DNA of 40,088 bases from Terfezia claveryi (taxonomy: Eukaryota; Ascomycota; Pezizomycetes; Pezizales; Pezizaceae): the NCBI GenBank assembly GCA_015179025.1, contig WHUX01000350.1, positions 1-40,088 of the forward strand, in the 5' to 3' direction. Shown here piece after piece: positions 23,807 through 33,317 of this stretch. The translations under genes were made by a program, and so were the position numbers. The first letter of the stretch is position 1. Each line of letters starts with the position of its first letter. Under the pieces are notes generated by a model that ran no database searches, was not told the origin of the DNA, and saw nothing but the letters and a program-made list of their open reading frames with translations.

Positions 23807-24250
23807 CCAGGCTAATATGGACAGTGAATTGCAGGCTCATATGGACGGCGAATCTAGGATTCTAGGGACGCGGATGTGAAGGCTGGTACAGATGGGGGTT
23901 TTGGGGCGCAGCGTGTTAGATAGCCTTATTAGATAATCGTGAGAATAAAATGGATTATTTCAAAATGCATATAATGCAGGTGAACTACAAGAACAAGCGC
24001 GGCTATGCTGGGAGACCATTTGTGTTGGAGTTTGGAATGGGATGGTGACTGCGTAGAGGGTAGAGGTTAAGGTAGACAGGAATCTAGAAATATAGCATCA
24101 AATAATTTACGTTGGTTAGGCCAAATGCGTGAGGAAATATAAGAAGATATGAATATTTATGCCATCCCGGAACGGCCTGAGTAATCTCGCAATCTCGCAA
24201 CGGCCCGGTCCATACCGGTATGGCCTGGAATCCCGGAACGGACCAGAACA

Positions 24251-25425
24251 TATATATATATAAGTCTTAAAGTACAAGTTTCTTGCATATATATATATAT
24301 AAGTCTCAAAGCATAAGTTTCTTATATATATATCTCAAAGCCTTGAAAAGTATGAGTTTCTCATATATAAATATATATATTTCCAAAGCATGAGTTTTCA
24401 GTATATATACTAATAAGGCTCAAAAGCATGAGTTTCTTGTATATAAATGTATATATTTCCAAAGTATAAGTTTTCAGTATATATACTAATAAGCCTCAAA
24501 AGTATGAGTTTCTCGTATATATACTAATGAGCCTCAAAAGCACGAGTTTCTCGAATATATATATATATAAGTCTCAAAGCATAAGTTTCTCATATAAACA
24601 AGTCCATATTTATAAGCCTACAGTAAAGGCTCCTTTCCTATACCTATTACCTACTTCAGTAATCTTATGGTTGGTAGGCAATTTGGCCCAAAATATGCAT
24701 ATACTGATCTGTCATACCAGTGTGCGCCAATCTGCCTTATTGCCAATGATACATATTTGTCGACTGTATCAATCAATATATATTTCCAAGCCTATGTAAA
24801 CAAACATAATATGAGAGTATATATACCCTTAATTTACATGAGTATGACATATAACTTAACTAGCCAGTAGTTGGCAAAAGGTCAAGCTAAGGGTAGAACT
24901 TCTCCAGTGCATTCTCAAGATATCCTCCATCTATATGTAGAGACATAGCTAGCTAGATACCTAAACTCACCAGAAAACCAGTAGACTCTATATAAATATA
25001 TAGCTAATTTCTCTTGAGACTCCCCCAGTATATGGTATAGCTAGGTATATGAACTCACCAGAAAACTACTGAACTATATATGAGGTATAGTTAATTGCTC
25101 TTAGGACTGCCTCAGTTCAGTTTTGATATATCCCTAATCTATATGTGTAGACATAAGTATAGTTAGGTATGTGAATTCATCAGAAAACCAGTAGACTGTA
25201 TATGAAGGGATAGCTAATTACTCTTAGGACTCTCTCAGTATACTTCTGATATATCTTAAATCTATATATGTAGACACAGGCATAGCTAAGTATATGAACT
25301 CACTAGAAAACTAGTAGACTATATGTAAAAGCATAGCTAATTGCTCTCAGGACTCCCCTAATATAGTTTCAATATATCCCCAATCTATATACACAGACAC
25401 AGGGATAGCTAGGTATGTAAACTTA
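24251..25425 (-). repeat. Right arm of the palindrome, outer part
   Basis: It continues the inverted arm: AT-rich array (24251-24600), the unique segment (about 24600-24890, clearly the complement of about 21010-21290) and about 120-bp units (24890-25425). The last unit is cut near 25425, where GC-rich sequence of the hAT region begins. Confidence 0.8.
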
Positions 25426-25618
25426 GTGTACGCATCGGCTCGAGTCGAGGCGAGTTCTACTACTATTTTTCCTACTCGGTACCAACTCATACCAACGCCC
25501 ATTCTTCCGAAGCCGACTCGCCGCCAACTCGGCGACTACTCGGTGATCGACCAAGTCCTCGCCAAGAATTAGTCACCCATGTTTCACCTCGGTCTTGGTT
25601 TCGTGTTTTCTCCATTAT

Positions 25619-25745
25619 CTGTCACGGATCGCTCCTCCTGTCACGGATCCATCCTCCTGTCATGGATCTGTCCTCCTGTCACGGATCCGTCCTCCTGTCA
25701 CGGATTGCCCTGCCTGTCACGAATTCCTCCTCCTGTCACGGACTT
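25619..25745 (+). repeat. 19-bp tandem repeat carrying GTCACGGAT, seven copies
   Basis: GTCACGGAT or a one-base variant begins at 25621, 25640, 25659, 25678, 25697, 25716 and 25735, an exact 19-bp period separated by TCCTCCT-type spacers. It lies about 0.2 kb inside the proposed left end of the hAT element, where many hAT transposases have sub-terminal binding sites. Confidence 0.85.
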
Positions 25746-26302
25746 GAACTTTTCCTTCCCGCTCAATCCTTACCGCCATTTCTCAACTGCGTTCTACTAG
25801 TGGCTAACCTTCCGTCCATTCCCCCATCGTTCTCCTGTATAATCTTACCCTGCCTTGCGTGCTAATGTGAATTACATTCATTGATACCTCATCAATTTCT
25901 GCACACTCTGATTCTCATAAAACGAATCGCTTTAATTCTGCAAACATAGAAACCTAAACTAACCGACAAATTCCCAATACTCATGTCTAAACAAATCTCA
26001 ATATCCCAAGATCGAGGTAAAGTAATTCTCCGATCCCGCTTATACTGCCCTCTCACACAAAACCGGCCCTCCCACATACCATCAAAAAGAAAGCAAACTG
26101 AATCAAAAAGTAACTCCCAACAGAAATAGATAAAGAAATGTTGCCCATGAAATCCTCAAAACTCTAGCTGTCCCATATAACAACTAAAATAGCAAACCTA
26201 AATGAAGAAAGTACTCCCAACATAGAAAAGAAATTTTCCCTAGAACCTGCACTAATACTTACCTACCAGTATACCCCACATGCTATCAACACCCCTACCC
26301 AC
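25746..26302. other. Non-coding sequence between motif array and transposase gene
   Basis: I see only short frames without recognisable domains. By position it is the 3' untranslated and sub-terminal part of the hAT element. Confidence 0.45.
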
Positions 26303-27232
26303 TCATACTTTGTAGTTCCTACGCTGCGTAGGTCGCAGTTTCTTCTGAAACCTGCTTGCCATCGACGGCGTCAGACTCACGGACTGTGATAAACGGCGCT
26401 TCCGGGCGCTTCGATGTGGAGTTGAAGGAGATGGTGTTGCTGCTTGCCCACACAATAGACTTCGATGGAACGAGTTGGATATGCCTGAGGTAGAATCTTC
26501 CGTGAAACTATGCGATGGGCTGGCATTCTTGGACGCTAAATCTGCCAGGTCATTTAGGAGGTACTCGTCCATTATCCGGCTCCCAGCTACTTCCGTGTCA
26601 CAATCTGTATCTGAATCCGTGTCCGTCTGTCCCTGAACGGTATCTAGGGACTGTGCTACCATGCGGCGGAGGAAGTCTGCATCATAGTTGAGGGCTTGTT
26701 TCTCCAGCATTACCTCACCTTCATCCAAATCAGCTATGCCTTCTTCTACATGTGCTGGTCTAATTTGTGCCTCTGGGGTTCCGTATTTTGCGTGTACAGC
26801 ATCCCACGATTTGGTCAACATCAGCGCAGTTATCATCTGGTGACCCATTCTGTTGCGTCGGTACAGCAAAATATCCCGAGCACTGCTGAATATTCGCTCT
26901 ACTGGGACAGATGTGAGTGGAATGCTCAATATGTCCCTCGCCATTCGTGCCAGCGTGGGATATTCATTAGCATGCACCTTCCACCAGGATAAAGGGCATT
27001 TCTCATTCAGTGTTGTTACCGAATTCGCCAGGTATCTCTTGATTTCTGGCACATCCTCCAATTGGCTTGTGGTACGCTCTTGTAGTCGACGCATTATATA
27101 GGATTGTTCTCCATTATCCACTTGTATGTTATGAACCTGGGCTTCTGGCGCGTACTTGGCGTAATTATGTTCAAAATAATCTTCGAACTGAACCCTAAGA
27201 AGCGAATTTGGTAAGAATTATGTTTTTCTGTA

Positions 27233-27294
27233 TATCACGGATGGTCTCCTGTCATGGAAAATGGTGTCACGGAAAATGGTGTCACGGAAAACAC
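27233..27294 (+). repeat. GTCACGGAAAATGGT repeats inside the third hAT intron
   Basis: GTCATGGAAAATGGT, GTCACGGAAAATGGT and GTCACGGAAAACAC begin at 27251, 27266 and 27281 (15-bp period), after a TCACGGATGG at 27234. They lie wholly in the intron at 27331-27188 and share the GTCACGGA core with the 25619 array. Confidence 0.75.
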
Positions 27295-27984
27295 ATGGGC
27301 CAAAATAGTCATGTACTGATGGAATTCATACGTACTTGTAATACTCCGTGTATGAAATATAGTCCCCATTCTGCTGTGTACCACTTGGATCTTGGACATT
27401 GAGATTTCCCCAGTCGTTATACAAGGATAATTTCTTAGACGGATCAAGGATGGTTGCAAGGTTGTAGATGAGAGATTGTTTTTCGGTCCTAGAATAATAC
27501 TTCTTAAAGATCTGCTGACATGCTTTTGTCGCGGAGAGAAACCCTGGAGCCCAGGTAGGATTAGCTGGAAGTTTGCGTATACGTTTCCGCTGTTTTTCTA
27601 TGTGGTCGAAGATGTCATTGTAGATAAAGAACACATTCTGTATGGTCGTATGCTGCCCTGTAGAGATAGCATGAGTGTAATCCGATAAAGGTTTCAGGAA
27701 AATAGTAGCCTCCTGAACTTGGTTCCACTCTTCTTGACTCAACTATAACTCTGAGTACTTGCTCTCTGTCATAGATAGAGCGATCCATTGCTCAATATAG
27801 CACTGGAGCCTCAATGCTCAAGTAAGCATTTCAAAGGTTGAGTTCCAGTGAGTTTTGACGTCCTGGATGAGCCCTATGGGCGCACGGGAATCAGGTTGGA
27901 GTTCCTTGAATTGTGCCAGGCATTGTGGGCTGGCTACTATAGCCTTACAGAGCTCTCGAACCTAGACAAATGTTAGCAATAGGA

Positions 27985-28036
27985 TTCCGTGACGCGTATT
28001 AGCCTTTCGTGACATGTCCGCCATTCCGTGACATCT
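27985..28036 (-). repeat. GTCACGGAA repeats inside the second hAT intron
   Basis: On the minus strand GTCACGGAATG, GTCACGAAAGG and GTCACGGAATC occur within 52 bp, all inside the intron at 28064-27962. The core is shared with the other arrays, but spacing and orientation differ. Confidence 0.7.
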
Positions 28037-29139
28037 TTATTGAGCAGCTCAGAAGATGACTTACTTTGCAAACAGATCGTGCGAATGTACCTGGAGCATA
28101 AATCTGCAGTGCTCTGATTGAAGACTCAATAGCAGGGGTGGACGAGGCAGTATCATCATTATCTGGGTTCGACCTGAGTTCTTTCATAAACTGGTTGCTT
28201 ACTAGCGCAATCACATGTGCGAGGCAGGGAAGTCAGTATTGCTGGGGGTCCCATTTAGCACCGAATACATTGGCTTGTAAATGCTTAGCCAATGCCGCAT
28301 TGACACTCGCGTTGTCCGAAACGATGGCCAAGACTCGGTTCGAAATGCCATATTCCCGAATTAAATTCCCTAGCTGATTACCCAAGTGCATAGCATTATG
28401 AGCTTCCCCACCTAGGTACTAGAATCCAATCGTATGTTGGCAGAGCTGCCAATCCTGGTCTATATAATGGAGTGTTGTGCCCATGAACGCTAACTTGTTC
28501 GGAGAAGTCCAACAGTCTGTAGTGAGGTAGAGGAATATATCTTCCGGAAGGCTTTTTTGAAGCTTCTGTTGAACTTCAGTGGCATAGTGATGTATGCTCT
28601 GGCGAAGTGTTGTCGCACAGGGGATATTAATCCCAGATCTAAGAAATTTCAGGAGATGCTGGAACTGCGGATGTTCGATGGTTCGGAAAGGTAAGTTTGC
28701 ACCAATTACAGTTTTTATGAGTTCATGTTTGAAGCGATCATCATTGAATTGCAATTCGGGGGATTGTACAACTGCAGGTGTTGTCTACTTGTAACGTGAG
28801 CCTATGCCCAATTATTGCAGGTAGGTATGAATTATATAATTACCTTCCCAAACAGGGTTGAAATGTCCTGATTCTTTCGCCCACTAGCAGAGCGGCACTT
28901 GCCCGAGCTGAGATGAGTTCTCATGTGTCGTACCCATATTAAAGGCACTAGGGTGTTGTAAGGTACCCTTGCAAGCTAAGTAAAATATGAATGGCTCACC
29001 GCTGTGAATCTTAGCCCCTTGTCCGAATTGGGCCCAGTGCACTGCTGTTCGGAGCTTAGAATCCCATCGAAATAGGTTAATATTATTACTTCTTAGATCT
29101 TTAGCCAGATTGTCACGGAGCTTGCCTGCCCACTCGGTC

Positions 29140-29144
29140 GTTTC
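29140..29144. repeat. Target site duplication, left copy (GTTTC)
   Basis: GTTTC precedes the left LTR and recurs at 34995-34999 directly after the right LTR. Removing one copy with the element restores the hAT reading frame. Confidence 0.93.
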
Positions 29145-29603
29145 TGTAACGGCGTAAGTCAATGGCTGTGGCTATAACTAAAGACGTGACTCCAAGGAGC
29201 GCACGAAGACGAAACTATAACCGTAGATTGAAGTATCAGGACAAAAGGCAGAGTCTGTATTACCAAGGTTATAATACAAGACGTTGCGTAAGGAACAAGA
29301 ACAAGAAACGACAACTACTGCTTCCTATATACACGATTGCCGTGGCCAAAGGAGTGGCGCCCGGCTAACTTGACGTCACCTGCGATCGCAGGTGATACTC
29401 CGCGATCCACCTCTCTAATCCCTTCTAGTATTAAGACACTCGCCTGGCAGCGCCAACTCAGCTGACACTCGAACAAGTCTGTTCGGGTGTCAAATACCAC
29501 GCTGACACTCGAACAAGCCTGTTCGGGTGTCAAATACCACGCTGACACTCGAACAAGCCTGTTCGGGTGTCAAATACTTCGCAAGTAAATCAACGCCGTG
29601 ACA
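29145..29603 (-). repeat. Element 2 3' LTR (459 bp)
   Basis: It runs TGTAACGGCG to CGCCGTGACA on plus, a 10-bp inverted terminus with one mismatch. U3, at the high-coordinate side on this strand, holds three 40-bp repeats with hairpin potential. A TATATAGG box lies on minus at 29331-29324, and ACGCAACGT at 29289-29281. Confidence 0.95.
29463..29580 (-). repeat. Three 40-bp hairpin repeats in the element 2 LTR U3
   Basis: Copies start at 29463, 29503 and 29543. Each holds TGACACTCGAACA, a 4-base loop (AGCC or AGTC) and TGTTCGGGTGTCA, so 13-bp arms with one mismatch. The same array is at 34854-34971 in the other LTR. Repeats in U3 often act as enhancer or regulator sites; that role is inferred. 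Confidence 0.8.
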
Positions 29604-29616
29604 ATATCCCCTCCTT
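29604..29616 (-). other. Polypurine tract of element 2
   Basis: On minus AAGGAGGGGATAT immediately precedes the TGTCACGGCG start of the 3' LTR, the expected plus-strand priming site. Confidence 0.8.
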
Positions 29617-29637
29617 ATGGCCGAAGTCCCTTGAGGC

Positions 29638-32600
29638 TTAGTCTTCGTCTTCCGGCAATGGTCCTGGTTTGCTCGGATATCGTCTGTGGAAGTCATCAAT
29701 AGCCTTAAGTTTGTTGATGTTGGTTGCCGGTTCCCAGTCTGGTCTTTCAAACCCTACCCATTTCACTAAGTACTCTAATTTCCTCCTCCGAAGACGAGAA
29801 TCCAAGATTTCTTCCACATGCCACTCCTCCTCATTATCAACTATCACTGGTGGAGGTGGTGGGTTGTATTGCCCAGGTAGGGGATTATTATTTGCCGGGT
29901 CGAGGAGTGAAACATGCTGGACTCGGTGGTAATGCACACTGGCGGGGAAGTCGAGTTCGTATGCATAGGGGGATATGACCTTTGTGATCTTGTAGGGGCC
30001 AATCCGTTTATGGTCGAGCTTTCTACTTGGTCGTTGTGTTGTAATGTGCTGGCTATTAAACCAAACCAGATCTCCCTCCTTGAATACTGGGGCATTATCC
30101 CGTCCTTTGTCTGCTTGCTCCTGTTGCCGTGCCTGCGCCCTAGCCATCTCGTTTTGTAAGTGTTCCGTTATTTCCTTGATCTTCCTGGCCACCTCTATAG
30201 TACTCCGCTCATCAGGTCGTATGGGCTTTTCCTCGAAACCAAATTGCCACAGCGGGTCATAACCATAATTCGCAAAGAAGGGAGATGACCCAGTTGTTTC
30301 AGAAGCTTGATTATTAGCTGCAAACTCGGCGAGATGCAACCAGTTCTCCCAGTCATCCTGCAAATAATTAACATAAACCCGTAAATATTGTTCTAGAGTG
30401 GCATTGACTCGCTCGGTCTGACCGTCAGTTTGAGGGTGAAATGGTGTGGACAGGAGAGATTGAATCTTAAGCACTTGACAGAGAACTTTCCAAAAATGAG
30501 AGATGAATTGAGACCCACGGTCTGATACAATTGTTCTAGGAAGACCATGGAGGCGGAAGATATGCCGAGCATATAGATCTGCTAACTGCTCTGCAGTAGT
30601 GGTATCACGACAGGGAATGAAGTGCCGCATTTTAGTTAGTCGACATACTACTACCAAAATTGCGTTGTATCCATTTGACCAGGGTAGCCCAATAATGAAA
30701 TCCATGGAGATGTCTTGCCAAGCACCTTGGGGAATTGCGAGTGGTCGAAGAATGCCGTATGGGGCATGTCGTGTCGTTCGAGCACGTTGACAGGGGTGAC
30801 AGTTGCGTACATACTGATCGACATCCCTATGCATTTTTGGCCAATAATATTGTCGCGAGATAAGCTCAAGCGTCTTGGATCGCCCTGGATGCCCAGCTGC
30901 TGGGATATCGTGATGGTCCTGGATTAGACGGAGCTTTAGGGGCATATAATTTGGTACATATATCCGCCTACGATATCTTAGCTTTCCATTATCCTCTTCG
31001 CATTCGGCTAACGAGATGTCCTTAGATCGCTTCTCTCCTTGTTGTAGCTTAACTAATATCTTCCTTGGCAGTGGATCAACTTCAAAGCCCCTATTAAACA
31101 AGTCCTCTAGTCTTAGCTCTTCTACTGTCGCATTGATTGTTAAATTGTGAGGTTTGAGAACGACTTGATTTTGAAACCTTATACGTTCATCTCCTTCCTT
31201 TGGAAGGTCTCCTGACCTTCTTGTTAATGCATCTGGTTTCCCCCCTGCTTTACCTGGGCGGTAAACTATCTTGAAGTTGAAGCGGGAGAGAAATTCTGAC
31301 CATCGAGCTTGACGGCGGTTGAGGAGTTTTGTTGACATAAAGTATTCTAGATTCTTATGATCTGAGAGTACTTTAATTGGGTGGGGGGTGGATTCTAATT
31401 CAGCTCGCCATTCTTCGAAGCATCGGATAATAGCCATTAATTCCTTATCATAAATTTCATAGTTGCATTCAGTTGGTGAGTGCTTCTTAGAGAAGTAAGC
31501 AACAGGGTGAAGTATGCCATTATCGTCATATTGCGAAAGAATTCCAGCAGAAACGTAGTCTGATGCATCTGTTTCTACTATAATTTCACGGTCAGGATCA
31601 AAATGCTGGAGAACGGGAGCGGAAGTAAACGCTGTTTTAAGGTTTTGGAACGCCTTCTGGCATTCTTCGCTCCAATGCCAGGTTGTATTTTTTTTTGTTA
31701 GTTTCACGATAGGAGCTACAATCTTGGAGAAGTCTTTGATAAACCGGCGATAAAAATTGGCGAATCCTAGAAAAGCACGAGCATCATGAAGGTTAATTGG
31801 GGATTCCCAGTCCATTACGGCCTTAACTTTAGCTGGATCCATTTGTATCCCTTCTGCGGAGATAATCATGCCTAGGTAGTGGACCGTGGTCTTATGAAAT
31901 TCACACTTCTCGGGTTTTAGGTAGAGGCCGGCTTTTTGGAGAGCTTGCAATACCTTGGTAACATGTGTTCGGTGTTCTTCGAGGGTATCGCTATATATTA
32001 AAATGTCATCAAGATAAGCCGTACAGAAATTGTCAAGGAAGGGATGGAGAACATCATTAATAAAATGTTGGAAGCTGGCAGGAGCATTTGTGAGGCCGAA
32101 AGGCATAACTAAGGTCTCATATAAGCCATAACGAGTTCGGAATGCTGTTTTCCATTCCTCTCCTTCCGCCATCCGGATGAGGTTGTAGGCGCTTCTAATG
32201 TCAAGAGCCGTATAGTATCGTGCCTTAGAAAGTCTAGTCAAAGTCTCTCGTATAAGGGGTAGTGGGTATCGGTTCTTGATGGTACCATCATTAAGACCAC
32301 GATAATCCACACAAAGACGCAAGGACCCATCCTTCTTCTTAACAAATAAGATAGGTGCACCTGCGGGAGATGAGGAGGCACGAATAAATCCTTTGGACAG
32401 GTTTTCTTCTAACCATACTTTAAGAGCCTCTAACTCTGGTTTTGATAGGGAGTATAGAGGTCCAAAAGGGGGAGTAAATCCTTCTTTAAGAGGAATTTTA
32501 TGGTCGTAAGGTCGGTGGGGGGGGAGGATTTCCGCAATAGCCTTCTTAAATAATGGAAGGAATTCGTGGTATTCAGAAGGCACTAGTTCCTTGATCTTAT

Positions 32601-32874
32601 CCTCCTCCGTCTTAGGTTGTTGTTCAGGATCTTTTAAAGCCATGTTAAGTTCGTAGATAGTTGTTCGGAAGGCTGTTTCCACCTGCTTTGCTTTTTTAAC
32701 TAGGCGACTAAAGGTTGATCCTGCAATAAGGGCAATTCCGGGGTTTTCTGGAACTGGAATTGAGATACCCTTTATGGTCGAGGGTTTTTCACAACAATGG
32801 TGGAGACAAAAATCGGAGTCGAAAGTAACAGTGTTCTTAGCGAAACGGATATTCACATCTGACGTCGTAGCCAT
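29638..32874 (-). CDS. Element 2 pol: RT, RNase H, integrase, chromodomain (1078 codons)
   Basis: It is an uninterrupted frame made as part of a Gag-Pol polyprotein. Reverse transcriptase spans about residues 130-330 with MPFGLTNAPASF and catalytic YLDD at about 287-290. RNase H spans about 430-550 (ETDASDY, YDKELMA, LSDHKNLEYF). The integrase zinc region is at about 653-696 (HHDIPAAGH and CHPC). The DDE core has Asp in ISMDFI (about 725), Asp in IVSDRGSQF (about 785) and Glu in DGQTERVNATLEQ (about 822). A GPY/F-type segment follows (about 951-990), then a chromodomain at about 1018-1066 with YLVKWVGF and DWEP. Chromodomains can direct integration to methylated-histone chromatin (known from MAGGY). 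All catalytic residues are present. The ATG at 32874 is probably not a true start: the frame joins the protease frame, which it overlaps by 22 nt. Confidence 0.95.
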   Translation of the reverse strand: MATTSDVNIRFAKNTVTFDSDFCLHHCCEKPSTIKGISIPVPENPGIALIAGSTFSRLVKKAKQVETAFRTTIYELNMALKDPEQQPKTEEDKIKELVPSEYHEFLPLFKKAIAEILPPHRPYDHKIPLKEGFTPPFGPLYSLSKPELEALKVWLEENLSKGFIRASSSPAGAPILFVKKKDGSLRLCVDYRGLNDGTIKNRYPLPLIRETLTRLSKARYYTALDIRSAYNLIRMAEGEEWKTAFRTRYGLYETLVMPFGLTNAPASFQHFINDVLHPFLDNFCTAYLDDILIYSDTLEEHRTHVTKVLQALQKAGLYLKPEKCEFHKTTVHYLGMIISAEGIQMDPAKVKAVMDWESPINLHDARAFLGFANFYRRFIKDFSKIVAPIVKLTKKNTTWHWSEECQKAFQNLKTAFTSAPVLQHFDPDREIIVETDASDYVSAGILSQYDDNGILHPVAYFSKKHSPTECNYEIYDKELMAIIRCFEEWRAELESTPHPIKVLSDHKNLEYFMSTKLLNRRQARWSEFLSRFNFKIVYRPGKAGGKPDALTRRSGDLPKEGDERIRFQNQVVLKPHNLTINATVEELRLEDLFNRGFEVDPLPRKILVKLQQGEKRSKDISLAECEEDNGKLRYRRRIYVPNYMPLKLRLIQDHHDIPAAGHPGRSKTLELISRQYYWPKMHRDVDQYVRNCHPCQRARTTRHAPYGILRPLAIPQGAWQDISMDFIIGLPWSNGYNAILVVVCRLTKMRHFIPCRDTTTAEQLADLYARHIFRLHGLPRTIVSDRGSQFISHFWKVLCQVLKIQSLLSTPFHPQTDGQTERVNATLEQYLRVYVNYLQDDWENWLHLAEFAANNQASETTGSSPFFANYGYDPLWQFGFEEKPIRPDERSTIEVARKIKEITEHLQNEMARAQARQQEQADKGRDNAPVFKEGDLVWFNSQHITTQRPSRKLDHKRIGPYKITKVISPYAYELDFPASVHYHRVQHVSLLDPANNNPLPGQYNPPPPPVIVDNEEEWHVEEILDSRLRRRKLEYLVKWVGFERPDWEPATNINKLKAIDDFHRRYPSKPGPLPEDED

Positions 32875-33317
32875 GGAAGTCCTAATACTATGGGGTAGTG
32901 GCCTAGTTTGGTAATAAACAGTGGAAGTTCCTCTTGGTGCTGATCAATTATTAGCTTTAGCTTGCTAATGTGTGTGATTGTCCCTGACTCGATTGGTCGC
33001 CCATCAATGACTTCTAGTGTTCGAGGATTATTGAGTTTATAAAGGGGGAGTTGGTGATGGCTTGCAAATTCCTGGTCTATAAATGCATAACCCGTTGCTC
33101 CGCAGTCTATCAGGGCATGAGTATGGATTCTGGAACCATTATCGTTTAATTCACAACTAACTATAAGGTGATTCCCATCCAAAAACTCTTCCTCTGAAGA
33201 CTGTAAAGACGAACTGGAAATGCTTAAAGAGTCCAGAAATTTATCCTGCCTCAACTCAGTGCCATCCTTCTGAGGTGAGGCTACTCTTTTGCCTGTTCCC
33301 CAACTTCTAGTCCCTTA
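32853..33317 (-). CDS. Element 2 aspartic protease segment of gag-pol (own frame)
   Basis: The open frame runs from just after a stop near 33317 to TGA at 32855-32853. It contains LIDCGATGYAFID, the retropepsin active-site region with Asp-Cys-Gly-Ala instead of the common Asp-Ser/Thr-Gly-Ala, and the C-terminal IVLGLPWLRR motif. It overlaps the end of gag by about 36 nt in the -1 frame; the overlap includes GCAAAAGAGTAG. It overlaps pol by 22 nt, again in the -1 frame. No in-frame ATG precedes the active site, so the segment must be reached by frameshift from gag. The family norm is a continuous LPWL..HD..I junction, and one missing base near 32860 would explain the second shift. Confidence 0.75.

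Larger units (their letters stand above)
22145..24250. mobile_element. 2.1-kb non-autonomous DNA element with terminal inverted repeats
   Basis: The left end TGTTCTGGTCCGTTCC is exactly repeated, inverted, at the right end. The inverted similarity continues imperfectly for about 45 bp and includes the palindrome CCATACCGGTATGG. Further copies of AACGGACC or its complement lie just inside both ends, and could be transposase sites. The flanks are TATATATA on both sides, compatible with an 8-bp duplication but uninformative inside TA repeats. No transposase is present; the interior is two minisatellites plus unassigned sequence. It is much richer in CpG than its host palindrome, so it inserted later. 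A hAT relative is possible but unproven. Confidence 0.75.

Noticed and set aside
25426..25560. ACTCG/CGAGT-rich left edge as a hAT terminal inverted repeat
   Set aside because: I could not find an inverted partner anywhere between 35200 and 37550, so the boundary rests only on the interrupted 120-bp repeat.
26696..26992. 98-codon plus-strand ORF
   Set aside because: It is the opposite-strand shadow of the hATC exon of the transposase.
29162..29368. 68-codon plus-strand ORF repeated identically at 34553-34759, rich in Arg/Lys
   Set aside because: It lies inside the element 2 LTRs, antisense to the element, and is duplicated only because the LTRs are. No domain and no reason to be translated.
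29315..29548. 77-codon minus-strand ORF with CSSVSVVFDTRTD repeats (also 34706-34939)
   Set aside because: It is produced by the 40-bp hairpin repeats of the LTR; an artefact of repeat length and composition.
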